Positions 28,559 through 37,400 of a stretch of DNA of 64,000 bases are shown here, in pieces. The notes beneath the pieces were generated by a model. It was not told the DNA's origin. It made no database searches and was given only the letters and a program-made list of their open reading frames with translations. The translations under genes and the position numbers were made by a program. Position 1 is the first letter of the stretch. Each line of letters starts with the position of its first letter. The stretch is taken from positions 1-64,000 of the forward strand of contig NZ_PJNW01000017.1 of NCBI RefSeq assembly GCF_002844595.1, read 5' to 3'. This DNA is from Pleomorphomonas diazotrophica (GTDB lineage: Bacteria > Pseudomonadota > Alphaproteobacteria > Rhizobiales > Pleomorphomonadaceae).

Positions 28559-30292
28559 ATGGAGTTGCCGACAAAGCCAAGGACTGCACAGTTTGTCGCA
28601 GTCTTGACCGGAACATTGTTGTTCGCCGTTCCAGCTTGGTCGGGAGCGGCGATCGGATCGCCGACCTATCATCAAGGCATTGTCCAGTACCTCGAACACG
28701 GCAAGGTCTCCGGCCGCGAGGTCAACCACGGCAAGACCCTGCTTTGGCTGGGCATCCCCTATGCCGAGCCACCGGTCGGCGCTCTCAGGTGGAAGGCGCC
28801 GCGACCGCTGCCAGCTTCGGTGGGTGACATTGACGCCACCAGGAGCGGTCCTCTCTGTCCGCAGCTCCACGCTGGCAGGCTCGTTGGCAGTGAAGACTGC
28901 CTGACGCTCGACATCTACAGGCCCAACAGCCCGGAGACCGACCTGCCGGTGCTGGTCTACATCCACGGTGGCAACAACCAGAACGGCACCAGCCAGGAGT
29001 TCGATGCGAGGCATCTCGCGGTGACCGTCAACGCCGTGGTCGTCTCCGTCAACTACCGGCTGGGGCTGCTCGGCTTCAACAGCCTGCCGACGCTCAGGAA
29101 CGGCAGTGCCGAGGAGAACTCCGGCAACTTCTCGCTTCTCGACATGTCGCAGGCCCTGAGGTGGGTCAAAGGCAACATCGCCGCCTTCGGCGGTGATGGC
29201 GGCAACATCACCGTGGCGGGCTTTTCGGCCGGTGGGCGGGACGTCATGGCGATGCTGATCTCGCCGGTCTTCAACGGGCGGTTCCAGAAGGCGATCTCCA
29301 TCAGCGGCGGCATGACTGTCGCCAACGCCGAAGCGAGCGCCAGGCTGACGGCTACGGCGCTGGCGCCGCTCGTGGTGGCCGACAATGTCAAGGCGGATCA
29401 AGAGGCGGCCTATCAATGGCTGCTCGCCGCCTCGCCCGAGGTCGACGACTATCTGCGCGTGTTGGCGGCCGACCGTCTCGCCGGGCTCATGACCAATGCC
29501 GGCATCCGCATGGCGGTGTTTCCTCACCTCTTCAATGACGGGGTGGTGCTACCGAAGGACGGCTTTGCCAAGGCAACCTACAACTCCGTGCCGCTGATCA
29601 TGCTGACCAGCTCGAAGGAGTTCTCGCTCTTTGCCCGCAGCGATCCGGAGTTCGCGGCTATCAGTGACGAGGAGCTGATGGCCGACGCCGAGGGGCTGCG
29701 GGCTTACGCCTTCGCGAACGACTACGGCAGCAAGCTCTACGAGCTGTTCAACGCCCAGGATTCGGCGACGGCCATGTTCGCCGGTTACAGGGCACCCATC
29801 TACACCCTGCGGATCGCCTGGGGCGGCAATCCCAACATCGTCGGCGAACGCATGGCCACGGTCTACGGGTCGTTCCACGGCGTGTGGATTCCCTTCGTCA
29901 CATCGGCCACAAGCGGCTTCTCGGCGGGCTTCCCGGCCGTCTTCGACAATCCGGGCGCCCGCGACCTCTCGGGCAAGCTCGGCCATTATCTCGGCAACTT
30001 CCTGAGAACCGGCGACCCCAACGGGGAAGGGCTCGTCTCCTGGGAGCCGTGGCGGTCAGAGACCGGCGGCCCGACGCAGCTTGTGGTCGATGCCGACGCC
30101 GACAAGGCCATCATCAGTATGACCGAGGAACGGATGCGCTACGATGACGTCCTGGCGGAGATGGAGGCCGACCGGTCGATCCCGGAGGCAGACAAGCGGT
30201 ACCTGATTGAAAAGGTGCTGAACGGCCGCTGGTTCAGCCGTCGCCTCGACCAGCACTTCGGCAACGCTTCGCCTTGGATCATCGTCGAGTGA
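28559..30292 (+). CDS. type-B carboxylesterase, exported
   Basis: 577-residue alpha/beta-hydrolase of the cholinesterase/carboxylesterase B family. The N-terminal hydrophobic stretch FVAVLTGTLLFAVPAWSGAA looks like a Sec signal peptide. Family motifs are LWLGIPYAEPPVGALRW, SEDCLTLDIY, the oxyanion-hole YIHGGNN and the nucleophile loop VAGFSAGGRD. The histidine is probably in YGSFHGVWIPF. The usual GESAGG loop has Phe in place of Glu, which is atypical. CGGAGG precedes the ATG at 28559. It probably cleaves an ester outside the cytoplasm; a terminator follows. Confidence 0.85.
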   Translation: MELPTKPRTAQFVAVLTGTLLFAVPAWSGAAIGSPTYHQGIVQYLEHGKVSGREVNHGKTLLWLGIPYAEPPVGALRWKAPRPLPASVGDIDATRSGPLCPQLHAGRLVGSEDCLTLDIYRPNSPETDLPVLVYIHGGNNQNGTSQEFDARHLAVTVNAVVVSVNYRLGLLGFNSLPTLRNGSAEENSGNFSLLDMSQALRWVKGNIAAFGGDGGNITVAGFSAGGRDVMAMLISPVFNGRFQKAISISGGMTVANAEASARLTATALAPLVVADNVKADQEAAYQWLLAASPEVDDYLRVLAADRLAGLMTNAGIRMAVFPHLFNDGVVLPKDGFAKATYNSVPLIMLTSSKEFSLFARSDPEFAAISDEELMADAEGLRAYAFANDYGSKLYELFNAQDSATAMFAGYRAPIYTLRIAWGGNPNIVGERMATVYGSFHGVWIPFVTSATSGFSAGFPAVFDNPGARDLSGKLGHYLGNFLRTGDPNGEGLVSWEPWRSETGGPTQLVVDADADKAIISMTEERMRYDDVLAEMEADRSIPEADKRYLIEKVLNGRWFSRRLDQHFGNASPWIIVE

Positions 30293-30302
30293 CTGGGTCG
30301 CG

Positions 30303-30341
30303 AAAAGAAAGGGAGCGGCGCCCATGGGCATCCGCTCCCTT
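30303..30341. terminator. bidirectional terminator between carboxylesterase and ferredoxin genes
   Basis: Perfect 10-bp stem AAGGGAGCGG / CCGCTCCCTT (30309-30318, 30332-30341) with a 13-base loop between two convergent genes. Read on the minus strand it is followed by TTTCTTTT, so it should end the ferredoxin/hydrogenase transcript. Confidence 0.8.
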
Positions 30342-30387
30342 CGTCTTTCGTGGGAAGGCGCCGGCTGCGGCGCCTTCAAAGGCAGCC

Positions 30388-30585
30388 TCAGGCGGCTTCC
30401 GGCATGCAGGAGCCCGACGGGCAGACTTCGGCGCACTGCTGGGTGTCGAAGTGGCCTTCGCACTCGGTGCACTTCTTGGCGTTGATCGAGTAGACCTTGC
30501 CCTTGTGGCTGATCGCCTTGTTGGGGCACTCGTCTTCGCAGGCGCCGCAGGAGGTGCAGGTGGAGGTATCAATCATATAGGCCAT
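30388..30585 (-). CDS. 2[4Fe-4S] ferredoxin
   Basis: 65-residue bacterial-type ferredoxin. The first cluster motif is [12 protein letters not shown]. The second is [18 protein letters not shown], with the longer insertion typical of the Allochromatium/FdxN/YfhL type and a short C-terminal tail. The ATG at 30585 has AGAGGAG eight bases upstream. It lies 162 bases downstream of cooH on the same strand and ahead of a terminator, so it may be the electron donor to the membrane hydrogenase. It is much smaller than the multi-cluster CooF of R. rubrum; a nitrogenase-type role is an alternative. Confidence 0.92.
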   Translation of the reverse strand: MAYMIDTSTCTSCGACEDECPNKAISHKGKVYSINAKKCTECEGHFDTQQCAEVCPSGSCMPEAA

Positions 30586-30747
30586 GGGTGTCACTCCTCT
30601 TGGTTGTCCAGCGGGGTCGCGGTTGTCCGTTTATGTGCGGCCCCGATTTCGGTCGCCGGGAGCAAGTGGATTGCACCCTTGCCCTCGGCTCCAGTTTTCC
30701 TGTTTTCGTGTCGTCCGAAAAGTCTGCAGCTTCCCGGATGACAGTTT

Positions 30748-31848
30748 TCAGCGTTCCGTGCAGGAAAGGCAGGGATCGATGCTGTTGACGATCATGGCGA
30801 TGTCCGCGACCTTGGCGTCCTGCAGCATGAAGCGCAGGCTGTCCCAGTTCATGAAGGTCGGCACGCGCCACTTGACGCGCTCGGGCTGCGGCGTGTCGTT
30901 GGTGCGGAGGTAGTAGATCACCTCGCCGCGCGGCGCTTCGCTGCGGGTCACCGCCTGTCCGGGCGGGATGTCCGGGCGGTCGTTGATGTTGACCGGGCCG
31001 CCGGGCAGGTCGCGCAGGCAGACGCGCAACAGGTCGATCGAGGTCAGGATCTCCTCGAGGCGGACCATGGCGCGCGACCAGACGTCGCCGTCGGTCAGCG
31101 AGTGCACGACGAGCGGCAGACGATCATAGGCGGCATAGGGCGCTTCGCGGCGCACGTCGTAGTCGACGCCGGAGGCGCGGGCCACCGGGCCGACGACGCC
31201 GCAGGTGATGGCGTCGGCATGGGTGAGCACGCCCACGCCCTTGGTGCGGCGCAGGATCGAGCCGTTGGTCTTGAAGGTCTTGATGATGTCCTTCGTCTCG
31301 GTCTCGATCTTGTCGAGCGCGCCCTTGATGTAGGCGATCGATTTGTCATCGAGATCGTAGCGGACGCCACCGATGCACATGGCGCCGATGTCCTGGCGGT
31401 TGCCGAAGATCGATTCCAGCATGTCCTGGCCGATCTCGCGGACCTGCATCATGTGCATGAAGTAGGTCTCGTAGCCGACGAGGTGCACCAGAAGCGCCAC
31501 GTTGAAGAGGTGCGAGGTGACGCGCTTCATCTCGTCCGCGACGGTGCGCAGGTAGATGCCGCGCTCGGGCACCTCGATGCCGGCGATCTTCTCGGCCGCC
31601 ATGGCGAAGGTCTGCGGATGGCTGTTGGAGCAGAGCGAGCAGATGCGCTCGGTCAGCACCACGTTCTGGTACATCGAGCGCTTGGTGGTGAGGTACTCGA
31701 TGCCGCGGTGGGCGTGGCCGGCGTTGATGTCGATGTGGCTGACGGTTTCGCCCTGCACATCGATCTTGAAGTACATCGGCTCCTCGAGGGCCACGTGCAG
31801 CGGGCCGACGGGGATGCTGAAGGTCTCGGGTACGTTGTGCGTGCTCAT
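30748..31848 (-). CDS. cooH: energy-converting [NiFe] hydrogenase large (catalytic) subunit, CooH type
   Basis: 366-residue catalytic subunit, homologous to NuoD, carrying the NiFe site facing the cytoplasm. The nickel-binding cysteines are in ERICSLC (Cys70, Cys73) and in the last residues DPCLSCTER (Cys360, Cys363). The protein ends three residues after the last cysteine, so there is no C-terminal extension for a maturation peptidase, as known for R. rubrum CooH. The intact L1 and L2 motifs separate it from respiratory NuoD. Its ATG overlaps the cooU stop. Sixth gene of the cooMKLXUH-order operon. Confidence 0.93.
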   Translation of the reverse strand: MSTHNVPETFSIPVGPLHVALEEPMYFKIDVQGETVSHIDINAGHAHRGIEYLTTKRSMYQNVVLTERICSLCSNSHPQTFAMAAEKIAGIEVPERGIYLRTVADEMKRVTSHLFNVALLVHLVGYETYFMHMMQVREIGQDMLESIFGNRQDIGAMCIGGVRYDLDDKSIAYIKGALDKIETETKDIIKTFKTNGSILRRTKGVGVLTHADAITCGVVGPVARASGVDYDVRREAPYAAYDRLPLVVHSLTDGDVWSRAMVRLEEILTSIDLLRVCLRDLPGGPVNINDRPDIPPGQAVTRSEAPRGEVIYYLRTNDTPQPERVKWRVPTFMNWDSLRFMLQDAKVADIAMIVNSIDPCLSCTER

Positions 31849-32471
31849 GCTGCACCCTTCTTTCCGGCGGCGGTGAGGCGTTCCCACAGGCCCTTGGTGC
31901 TGGCGGCGTTGACCAGCGTGGAGAACGGGATCAGCCGCTCGAGAACGGCGCCGTCGACGGAAGCGTCGAGGAACAGGCGGCGCGGATCGGGATGGTCGGT
32001 GACCTTGACGGCGTAGAGCTCCATCATCTCGCGCTCGTGCCAGTCGGCATTGCGGAACAACGGCGTCAGCGAAGGGATGCTGCCACCCTGCGGTACGTAG
32101 GCGATAATGGTCAGCGCGTCGCCGGCGATGTCGAAGTGATAGTCGATCTCGTAGGAGGTGCCGTCGAGCGGCGTGCCGCCGAACGTCTTCGGCGTTTCCT
32201 TGGGCTCGGCTTCGGCCTTCGCTTCGCCGTCCTCGTTCTCCTCGTCCTCGTCTTCCTCCTCCTCGGGGACGGAGGGCTGGGCGCAGGTGATCATCGACAG
32301 GCGCGCGCCCATGTCCTTGAGCAGGGCGGCGACGGGCGACAGATCGGCAGCGCTGGCGAGGCCCAACCAGGCGACGGTGACGCCATACTGGTCGGTTTCG
32401 GCCGAGAACTCGACGCCGGCCGGCGCCGCGGCGGTGAGGCGGGCTTCCAGGTCTTGCGGTAGGCGGCTCAT
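31845..32471 (-). CDS. cooU: hydrogenase subunit, NuoC-like (CooU type)
   Basis: 208-residue NuoC-family subunit that bridges the catalytic and iron-sulfur subunits. The family core is at the C-terminal side (YVPQGGSIPSLTPLFRNADW, HEREMMELYAVKVTDHPDPR). An unusual Glu/Asp/Lys-rich insertion of about 25 residues, beginning VPEEEEDEDEENEDGEAK near residue 70, separates the N-terminal part from the core. ATGA overlaps link it to cooX upstream and cooH downstream. The call rests on the NuoC core and gene order. Confidence 0.88.
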   Translation of the reverse strand: MSRLPQDLEARLTAAAPAGVEFSAETDQYGVTVAWLGLASAADLSPVAALLKDMGARLSMITCAQPSVPEEEEDEDEENEDGEAKAEAEPKETPKTFGGTPLDGTSYEIDYHFDIAGDALTIIAYVPQGGSIPSLTPLFRNADWHEREMMELYAVKVTDHPDPRRLFLDASVDGAVLERLIPFSTLVNAASTKGLWERLTAAGKKGAA

Positions 32472-32971
32472 GCTGGGACCTTCCGGTTCTTGAGATACTT
32501 GGCGCGGCACTTCGGGCAGCGGGCGCGCACTTCGGCATATTCCTCGGTGCTGAGCGGCGGCTTGGCGTTCTTGACCATCGGCGCCGTGTTGAGCGCGGTG
32601 GCGCCGCATTCGACGCAGGTCTGATTGGGGATCAGGCCGTGCTCGACCATGTCGAACTTGTCGGCGTTGACGTGGGAGAGGTCCCAGTCGTTGGTCTGGT
32701 GGATGGCGTCCGTCGGGCAATAGAACTCGCAATTGCCGCAGAACACACAGGTGTTGTGCCAGCAATCGAAGGTCATGCCGTCGGGCGTCTTGGCGAAGCG
32801 GATGGCGTTGGCCGGGCAGACGCGCTCGCAGATGCGGCAACCCTCACAGGTCGCCGCGTTGAACTCGATGCGGCCACGCAGGCGCTCCGGCGTGAAGGCC
32901 GGCCCGAGGGGGAAGGCCTCGGTCTGAGGGCCCTGCTTCAGGTTGCGGGCGAAAATCGTCAGGAAGTTCAT
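32468..32971 (-). CDS. cooX: hydrogenase iron-sulfur subunit, NuoI-like (CooX type)
   Basis: 167-residue polyferredoxin subunit with two [4Fe-4S] motifs, CEGCRICERVCP and CVFCGNCEFYCP, which pass electrons to the small subunit. A C-terminal extension holds two more CxxC pairs (CVECG, CPKC) that could form a zinc ribbon or rubredoxin-like site. No transmembrane segment. Overlaps cooU by four bases and starts 14 bases after cooL. Fourth gene of the hydrogenase operon. Confidence 0.9.
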   Translation of the reverse strand: MNFLTIFARNLKQGPQTEAFPLGPAFTPERLRGRIEFNAATCEGCRICERVCPANAIRFAKTPDGMTFDCWHNTCVFCGNCEFYCPTDAIHQTNDWDLSHVNADKFDMVEHGLIPNQTCVECGATALNTAPMVKNAKPPLSTEEYAEVRARCPKCRAKYLKNRKVPA

Positions 32972-32985
32972 CTTGGGACCTTTCC

Positions 32986-33423
32986 TCAGAGACGCTCGCG
33001 CCAGATGGCGATGGCCTTGGCGACGCCGGCGATGATCGCCTGCGGCCGGGGCGGGCAGCCGGGCACGTTGACGTCGATCGGAATGTACTGGTCGATCGGC
33101 GCCAGCACGGCATAGCTCTCGCGGAAGATGCCGCCGGAGATCGGGCAGACGCCGACCGCCACCGTCACCTTCGGATCGGGGATCTCCTCGTACATGCGCA
33201 GCACGGCGTCCTTGACGCGGACGGTGAGCGGACCGGAGATCAGCACGATGTCGGCGTGCTTGGGGCTGCCGCAGTACTGGCAGCCGAGGCGCTCGATGTC
33301 ATAGCGGGGGATCAGCGCGGTGGTCGCCATCTCCACGTCGCAGCCGTTGCAGGAGCCGGCATTGATCCGGTAGATCCAGGGCGAGCGCGTGGCGATGTTC
33401 TTGAAATTGGGTATCAGGCCCAT
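32986..33423 (-). CDS. cooL: hydrogenase small subunit, NuoB-like (CooL type)
   Basis: 145-residue [4Fe-4S] small subunit next to the NiFe site, homologous to NuoB. Cluster-binding cysteines are visible in NAGSCNGCDVEM, VGVCPISGG and VPGCPPRPQAI, matching the N2-cluster pattern of energy-converting hydrogenases. The start at 33423 (MGLIPNFKN) has AGGAGGG at good spacing; a longer frame upstream lacks one. Ten bases follow cooK. Confidence 0.93.
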   Translation of the reverse strand: MGLIPNFKNIATRSPWIYRINAGSCNGCDVEMATTALIPRYDIERLGCQYCGSPKHADIVLISGPLTVRVKDAVLRMYEEIPDPKVTVAVGVCPISGGIFRESYAVLAPIDQYIPIDVNVPGCPPRPQAIIAGVAKAIAIWRERL

Positions 33424-33433
33424 CTTGCCCTCC

Positions 33434-34393
33434 TCAGACCACGACGACGACTGCAAGGCTCGCCACGGCGAGCAGCAGGGGCCACTTCAGGAAAAACACA
33501 AAGGCTTGGTCGATGCGCATGCGGCCCATGGACAGACGGACCGCGGTGATGCCGACCAGCATCATCACTGCCATCTTGACGAGCCACACCAGGAAGCCGC
33601 CGACGATGCCCGCCGGGGCCGCCGGGAAGAAGAGCGCGATGCCGAGACCCAGCACGACCACCTTCTTCAGCGCCGACATGATCTTGAACAGCGCCAGCAC
33701 CGGGCCGGAGTATTCGAGCAGCGGTCCCTCAAGCACTTCGGTCTCGGCCTCGGGGATGTCGAAGGGCACGATGCCGACGTTGGCCGGATAGAAGAAGCAG
33801 AAGGCGGCGACTGCTGGCCACATCACCGGGTCGAACAGGAAGGAACCGTGGGCCTGCTGATAGGCGACGATGTCGTTCAGCGAGAAGGTGGCCCAGCCGC
33901 CCATTCCCATGCCGGTGCGGATGGCGACGGCGGCGGCGATCAGCACCAGCGGACCTTCGTAGGCGATCATCAGGGCCATCTCGCGGGAGAAGCCGATGGC
34001 GCCGTAGGGCGAACCGGAAGCCGAGCCGGCGATCATCAGTACGATGCCGGGGATCATCAGCAGGTAGAGCAGCACCAGGAGATTGCCGATGGCGGCATCC
34101 GGCGCATAGACCGAGGTGATCGGCACCAGGGCGGCGGCGACCAGCATGGCGACGACGCCGACGAGCGGGGTGTAGAGGAACACCGTCTCATTGGCGGCGG
34201 CCGGCACCATGGTGCGCTTGAAGCCGAGCTTGATGATGTCGAAGAACGGCTGCAACAGCGGCGGTCCGACGCGGCTCTGCAGGCGGGCGGCGACGCGGCG
34301 GTCGACACCCTTCATGGCGAGGCCGAAGGCGAGGGCGAAGACTCCACCGGGGAAGAGGAGCACCGCCAGCAAGATAGCGATCTGGTTGGACAT
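33434..34393 (-). CDS. cooK: hydrogenase membrane subunit, NuoH-like (CooK type)
   Basis: 319-residue integral membrane subunit homologous to NuoH/HyfC, about eight hydrophobic segments, connecting the hydrophilic arm to the ion-translocating antiporter-like arm. Family motifs include LQSRVGPPLLQPFFDIIKLG near residue 45 and PFDIPEAETEVLEGPLLEYS, a conserved acidic loop. Ends with a hydrophobic run rich in valine. Lies between cooM (20-base gap) and cooL (10-base gap). Confidence 0.93.
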   Translation of the reverse strand: MSNQIAILLAVLLFPGGVFALAFGLAMKGVDRRVAARLQSRVGPPLLQPFFDIIKLGFKRTMVPAAANETVFLYTPLVGVVAMLVAAALVPITSVYAPDAAIGNLLVLLYLLMIPGIVLMIAGSASGSPYGAIGFSREMALMIAYEGPLVLIAAAVAIRTGMGMGGWATFSLNDIVAYQQAHGSFLFDPVMWPAVAAFCFFYPANVGIVPFDIPEAETEVLEGPLLEYSGPVLALFKIMSALKKVVVLGLGIALFFPAAPAGIVGGFLVWLVKMAVMMLVGITAVRLSMGRMRIDQAFVFFLKWPLLLAVASLAVVVVV

Positions 34394-34413
34394 TTTGGGT
34401 CTCTCCTCTCCCG

Positions 34414-37400
34414 TCAGTGCTGTTCTTTGGCCTTGGCGGGCTTGCTCGCCAGGAGGCCGCGGATGGCAGCGGTCGGGGACTCGAACAGGTTGACGGCACC
34501 GACACGGCCGCCGGCTTCCGGCAGGAAGTCATTGGGCGTGGCGCCGGCGAAGTGCAGGCCGCTCTTCTGGACGCCGCGGTGGGCAAGACGCATCCAGGGG
34601 ATGAACAGCGCGGCGACGATCAGAACCAGCAGGCTGAGGGCGAGCGGGCTCCAGCCGCCGGCGCCCGGCAGCGGGCCGAAGATCGAGGCGTCGATCGGCG
34701 TGAGGCCGAGCTCCACCTGCATCTTGGCGATCGGCACCAGGGCGAGGCCTGGGAAGAAGCCGAGCAGAACACTCGCACCCACCAGCACGCCCATCGGCAG
34801 CAGCATGGACATCGGCGCTTCCTCGGCTTCCAGGGCCTTCGCCGTCGGCGCGCCCATGAAGGCGGCGTGGGCGAACTTCAGCACGGCAGCGAGGGTGAAC
34901 AGCGACGACACCATGGCACCGGTGGCGAGCGCCCAGTGGCCACTCTCGAAGGCGGCGGAGAAGATCATCCACTTCGAGGAGAAGCCGTTGAGCGGTGGAA
35001 CGCCGGCCAGTGACAGGCCGGCGAACAGGAAGAAGCCGAAGGTGATCGGCATCTTCCGGCCGAGGCCGCCCAGTTCGTCGAGCTGGCTGGCATGGCTCTT
35101 CACCATGACGGCGCCCGCCACGAGGAACAGCGTGTCCTTCAGGAACATGTGGTTGACGAAGTGGAACAGGCCGCCGGCGACGCCGAGCGAGGTGCCGAGG
35201 CAGAGCGCCATCAGCACGTAGCCGAGCTGGCTGACGGTGGAGTAGATCAGCAAGAGCTTGATGCCGTTCTGAACCACGGCCATGGCGCCGGCGTAGACGA
35301 CGGTGATGCCGGCGATGATGGCGATGATGTCGATCAGCGCCGGAACACCGCCGATCTCGCCGCCGAGGCGCAGGAACACCGCGCTGCCGCCGAACAGGCT
35401 GAACAGCTTCAGAACGCCCCACGGACCCGACTTCAGCAGAACCGCCGAGATGTAGCCGGAGACGGGGGTCGGCGCGAGGGCCGGGTGCATCTGCACGTCG
35501 ATGCGGACGGGCAGCATGGCAGCCTTCATGACCAGGCCGATGAACACCGGGACGATGCCGATGGCCAGCGTCATGAGCGGCATGTCGAGCGCCTTCTGGC
35601 CGATCTCGACGAGATCGAAGGTGCCGGCATGGGCGGCCAGCGCCGCGACGCCCAGGAACATGAAGGAGGCGCCGACGGTGTTGAAGAAGAAGTACTTGAA
35701 GCCTTCCCTCCGCGCCTCGTCGTTCTCCTCATGGATGATGGCCGCCCAGAGCGCCCAGCTCGACATCAGCTCCCAGAAACCGAAGAAGGTGAAGATGTCC
35801 TTGGCCGCCGTCATGCCCAGGAGGCCGGCGATCATGATGCCGAAGGCGGCAAAGAAACGCGGTTGGGCATGGTTGTGGGCGAGATAGGCAGTGGCGTGCA
35901 GCATGTTGAGCGCGCCGACGCCGGCGATCAGCACTGCGAACCAGAAGGACAGCGTGTCATAGGCCGGGGCGGTGAAGATCACCGCGAGGAAGGCCACAAC
36001 CAGCACCGCCACGGCGAGCCAGCCGGCCTGCTGGACCGACTTGCGGCCGACCAGCCAGACAGCCACGGCGCCCAGGAAGGCGATGGTGGCCGGCAGCGTC
36101 CAGGTCATGACGAGGCTCGGCAGCGCCGCCGCGGCGAGACCGCTGCGGGCAGCCACCTCGGCGCCGACGGCACCGACGAGGTTGAGCTGGAAGGACGGAA
36201 CGAAGCCGCCGAAGACGATCGCGGCAGCGAGAACCCCGACAGCGACCAGCATGGAGAGCGGCGCTTCCTTGACGCCGGCTTCGCCCTTCCAGGGACGGAA
36301 GAACAGCATGCCGACGACGCGGAGATAGTAGACCACGGCGATGATGCCGCCGACCAGAAGGCCGGTGGCCACTTCATAGTGGCCGGCCTCGGCCGCTGCG
36401 TAGACCATCAGGAACTTCGAGACGAAGCCCGAGAAGGGCGGCAGGCCCATGATCGACACGGTGGCGAGCGCGTAGCAGCCGGCGGTGAAGGGCATGACGC
36501 GACCGACGCCGGCGAGGTCGGCGATGTTGCGCCGGCCCGTCTGCATGATGAAGGCGCCGGCTGCGAAGAACAGCAGGGTCTTCATCACGGCGTGGTTGGT
36601 GACGTGCAGGAGGCTTGCGTCGGTGGCGAGCGCCGTGCCGATGCCGAGCACCGCGACGATCTCGCCGACCTGGGCGAGCGTCGAGAAGGCCAGCATCCGC
36701 TTGATCTCGGTCTCCAAGAGGGCGCGGATCTCGCCGTAGAGGAGCGTGATCAGGCCGAGGCCGATCAGCACCACCTCGAGGCTGAGGCCCCAGCCGGTGA
36801 AGGTGGAGAGCGCCGGGACGCCGATGACGATGAACAGCACCTTGACGAGGCCGAACACGCCGGCCTTGGTCAGGATACCCGACAGCGGACCGGAGATGGA
36901 CGACGGCGCGGCCGGGTGGGCGATCGGCAGCCAGCTATGAGCCGGCCACACGCCCGCCTTCACCGCGAAGCCGGCGAAGAAGCAAAGCGCGATGACGAGG
37001 CCGGCGACCGGGGAGATCGTGCCGACCTTTTCGGCAAGGGCGGCGAACTCGAAGGAGCCGATCTCGGCGTGCGTCAGCAGGATGCCGAAGTGCATCAGAT
37101 AGGCGCCGGAGGCGCACATCATGAAATAGATGAGGCCGGCGCGCAGCGACTTCTGGTTCTGCTCGTGAATGACCAGGAAGTAGGAGGTCCAGGTCATCAG
37201 CTCCCAGTAGACGTAGAAGTTGCCCATCTCGTGCGCGGTGGTGAGGCCGAGCAGCGAGCCGATCATCAGGAAGGCGAAGAAGTAGTAGCGGTTGGTCCAC
37301 TCGGCGCGGGCCATGTAGCCGACCGAGTAGACGATCATCACGGCGGTGATGCCGGCGAACACCAGAGCGAAGACGCGGGAGGCCGGATCGAGGCTGGTGT

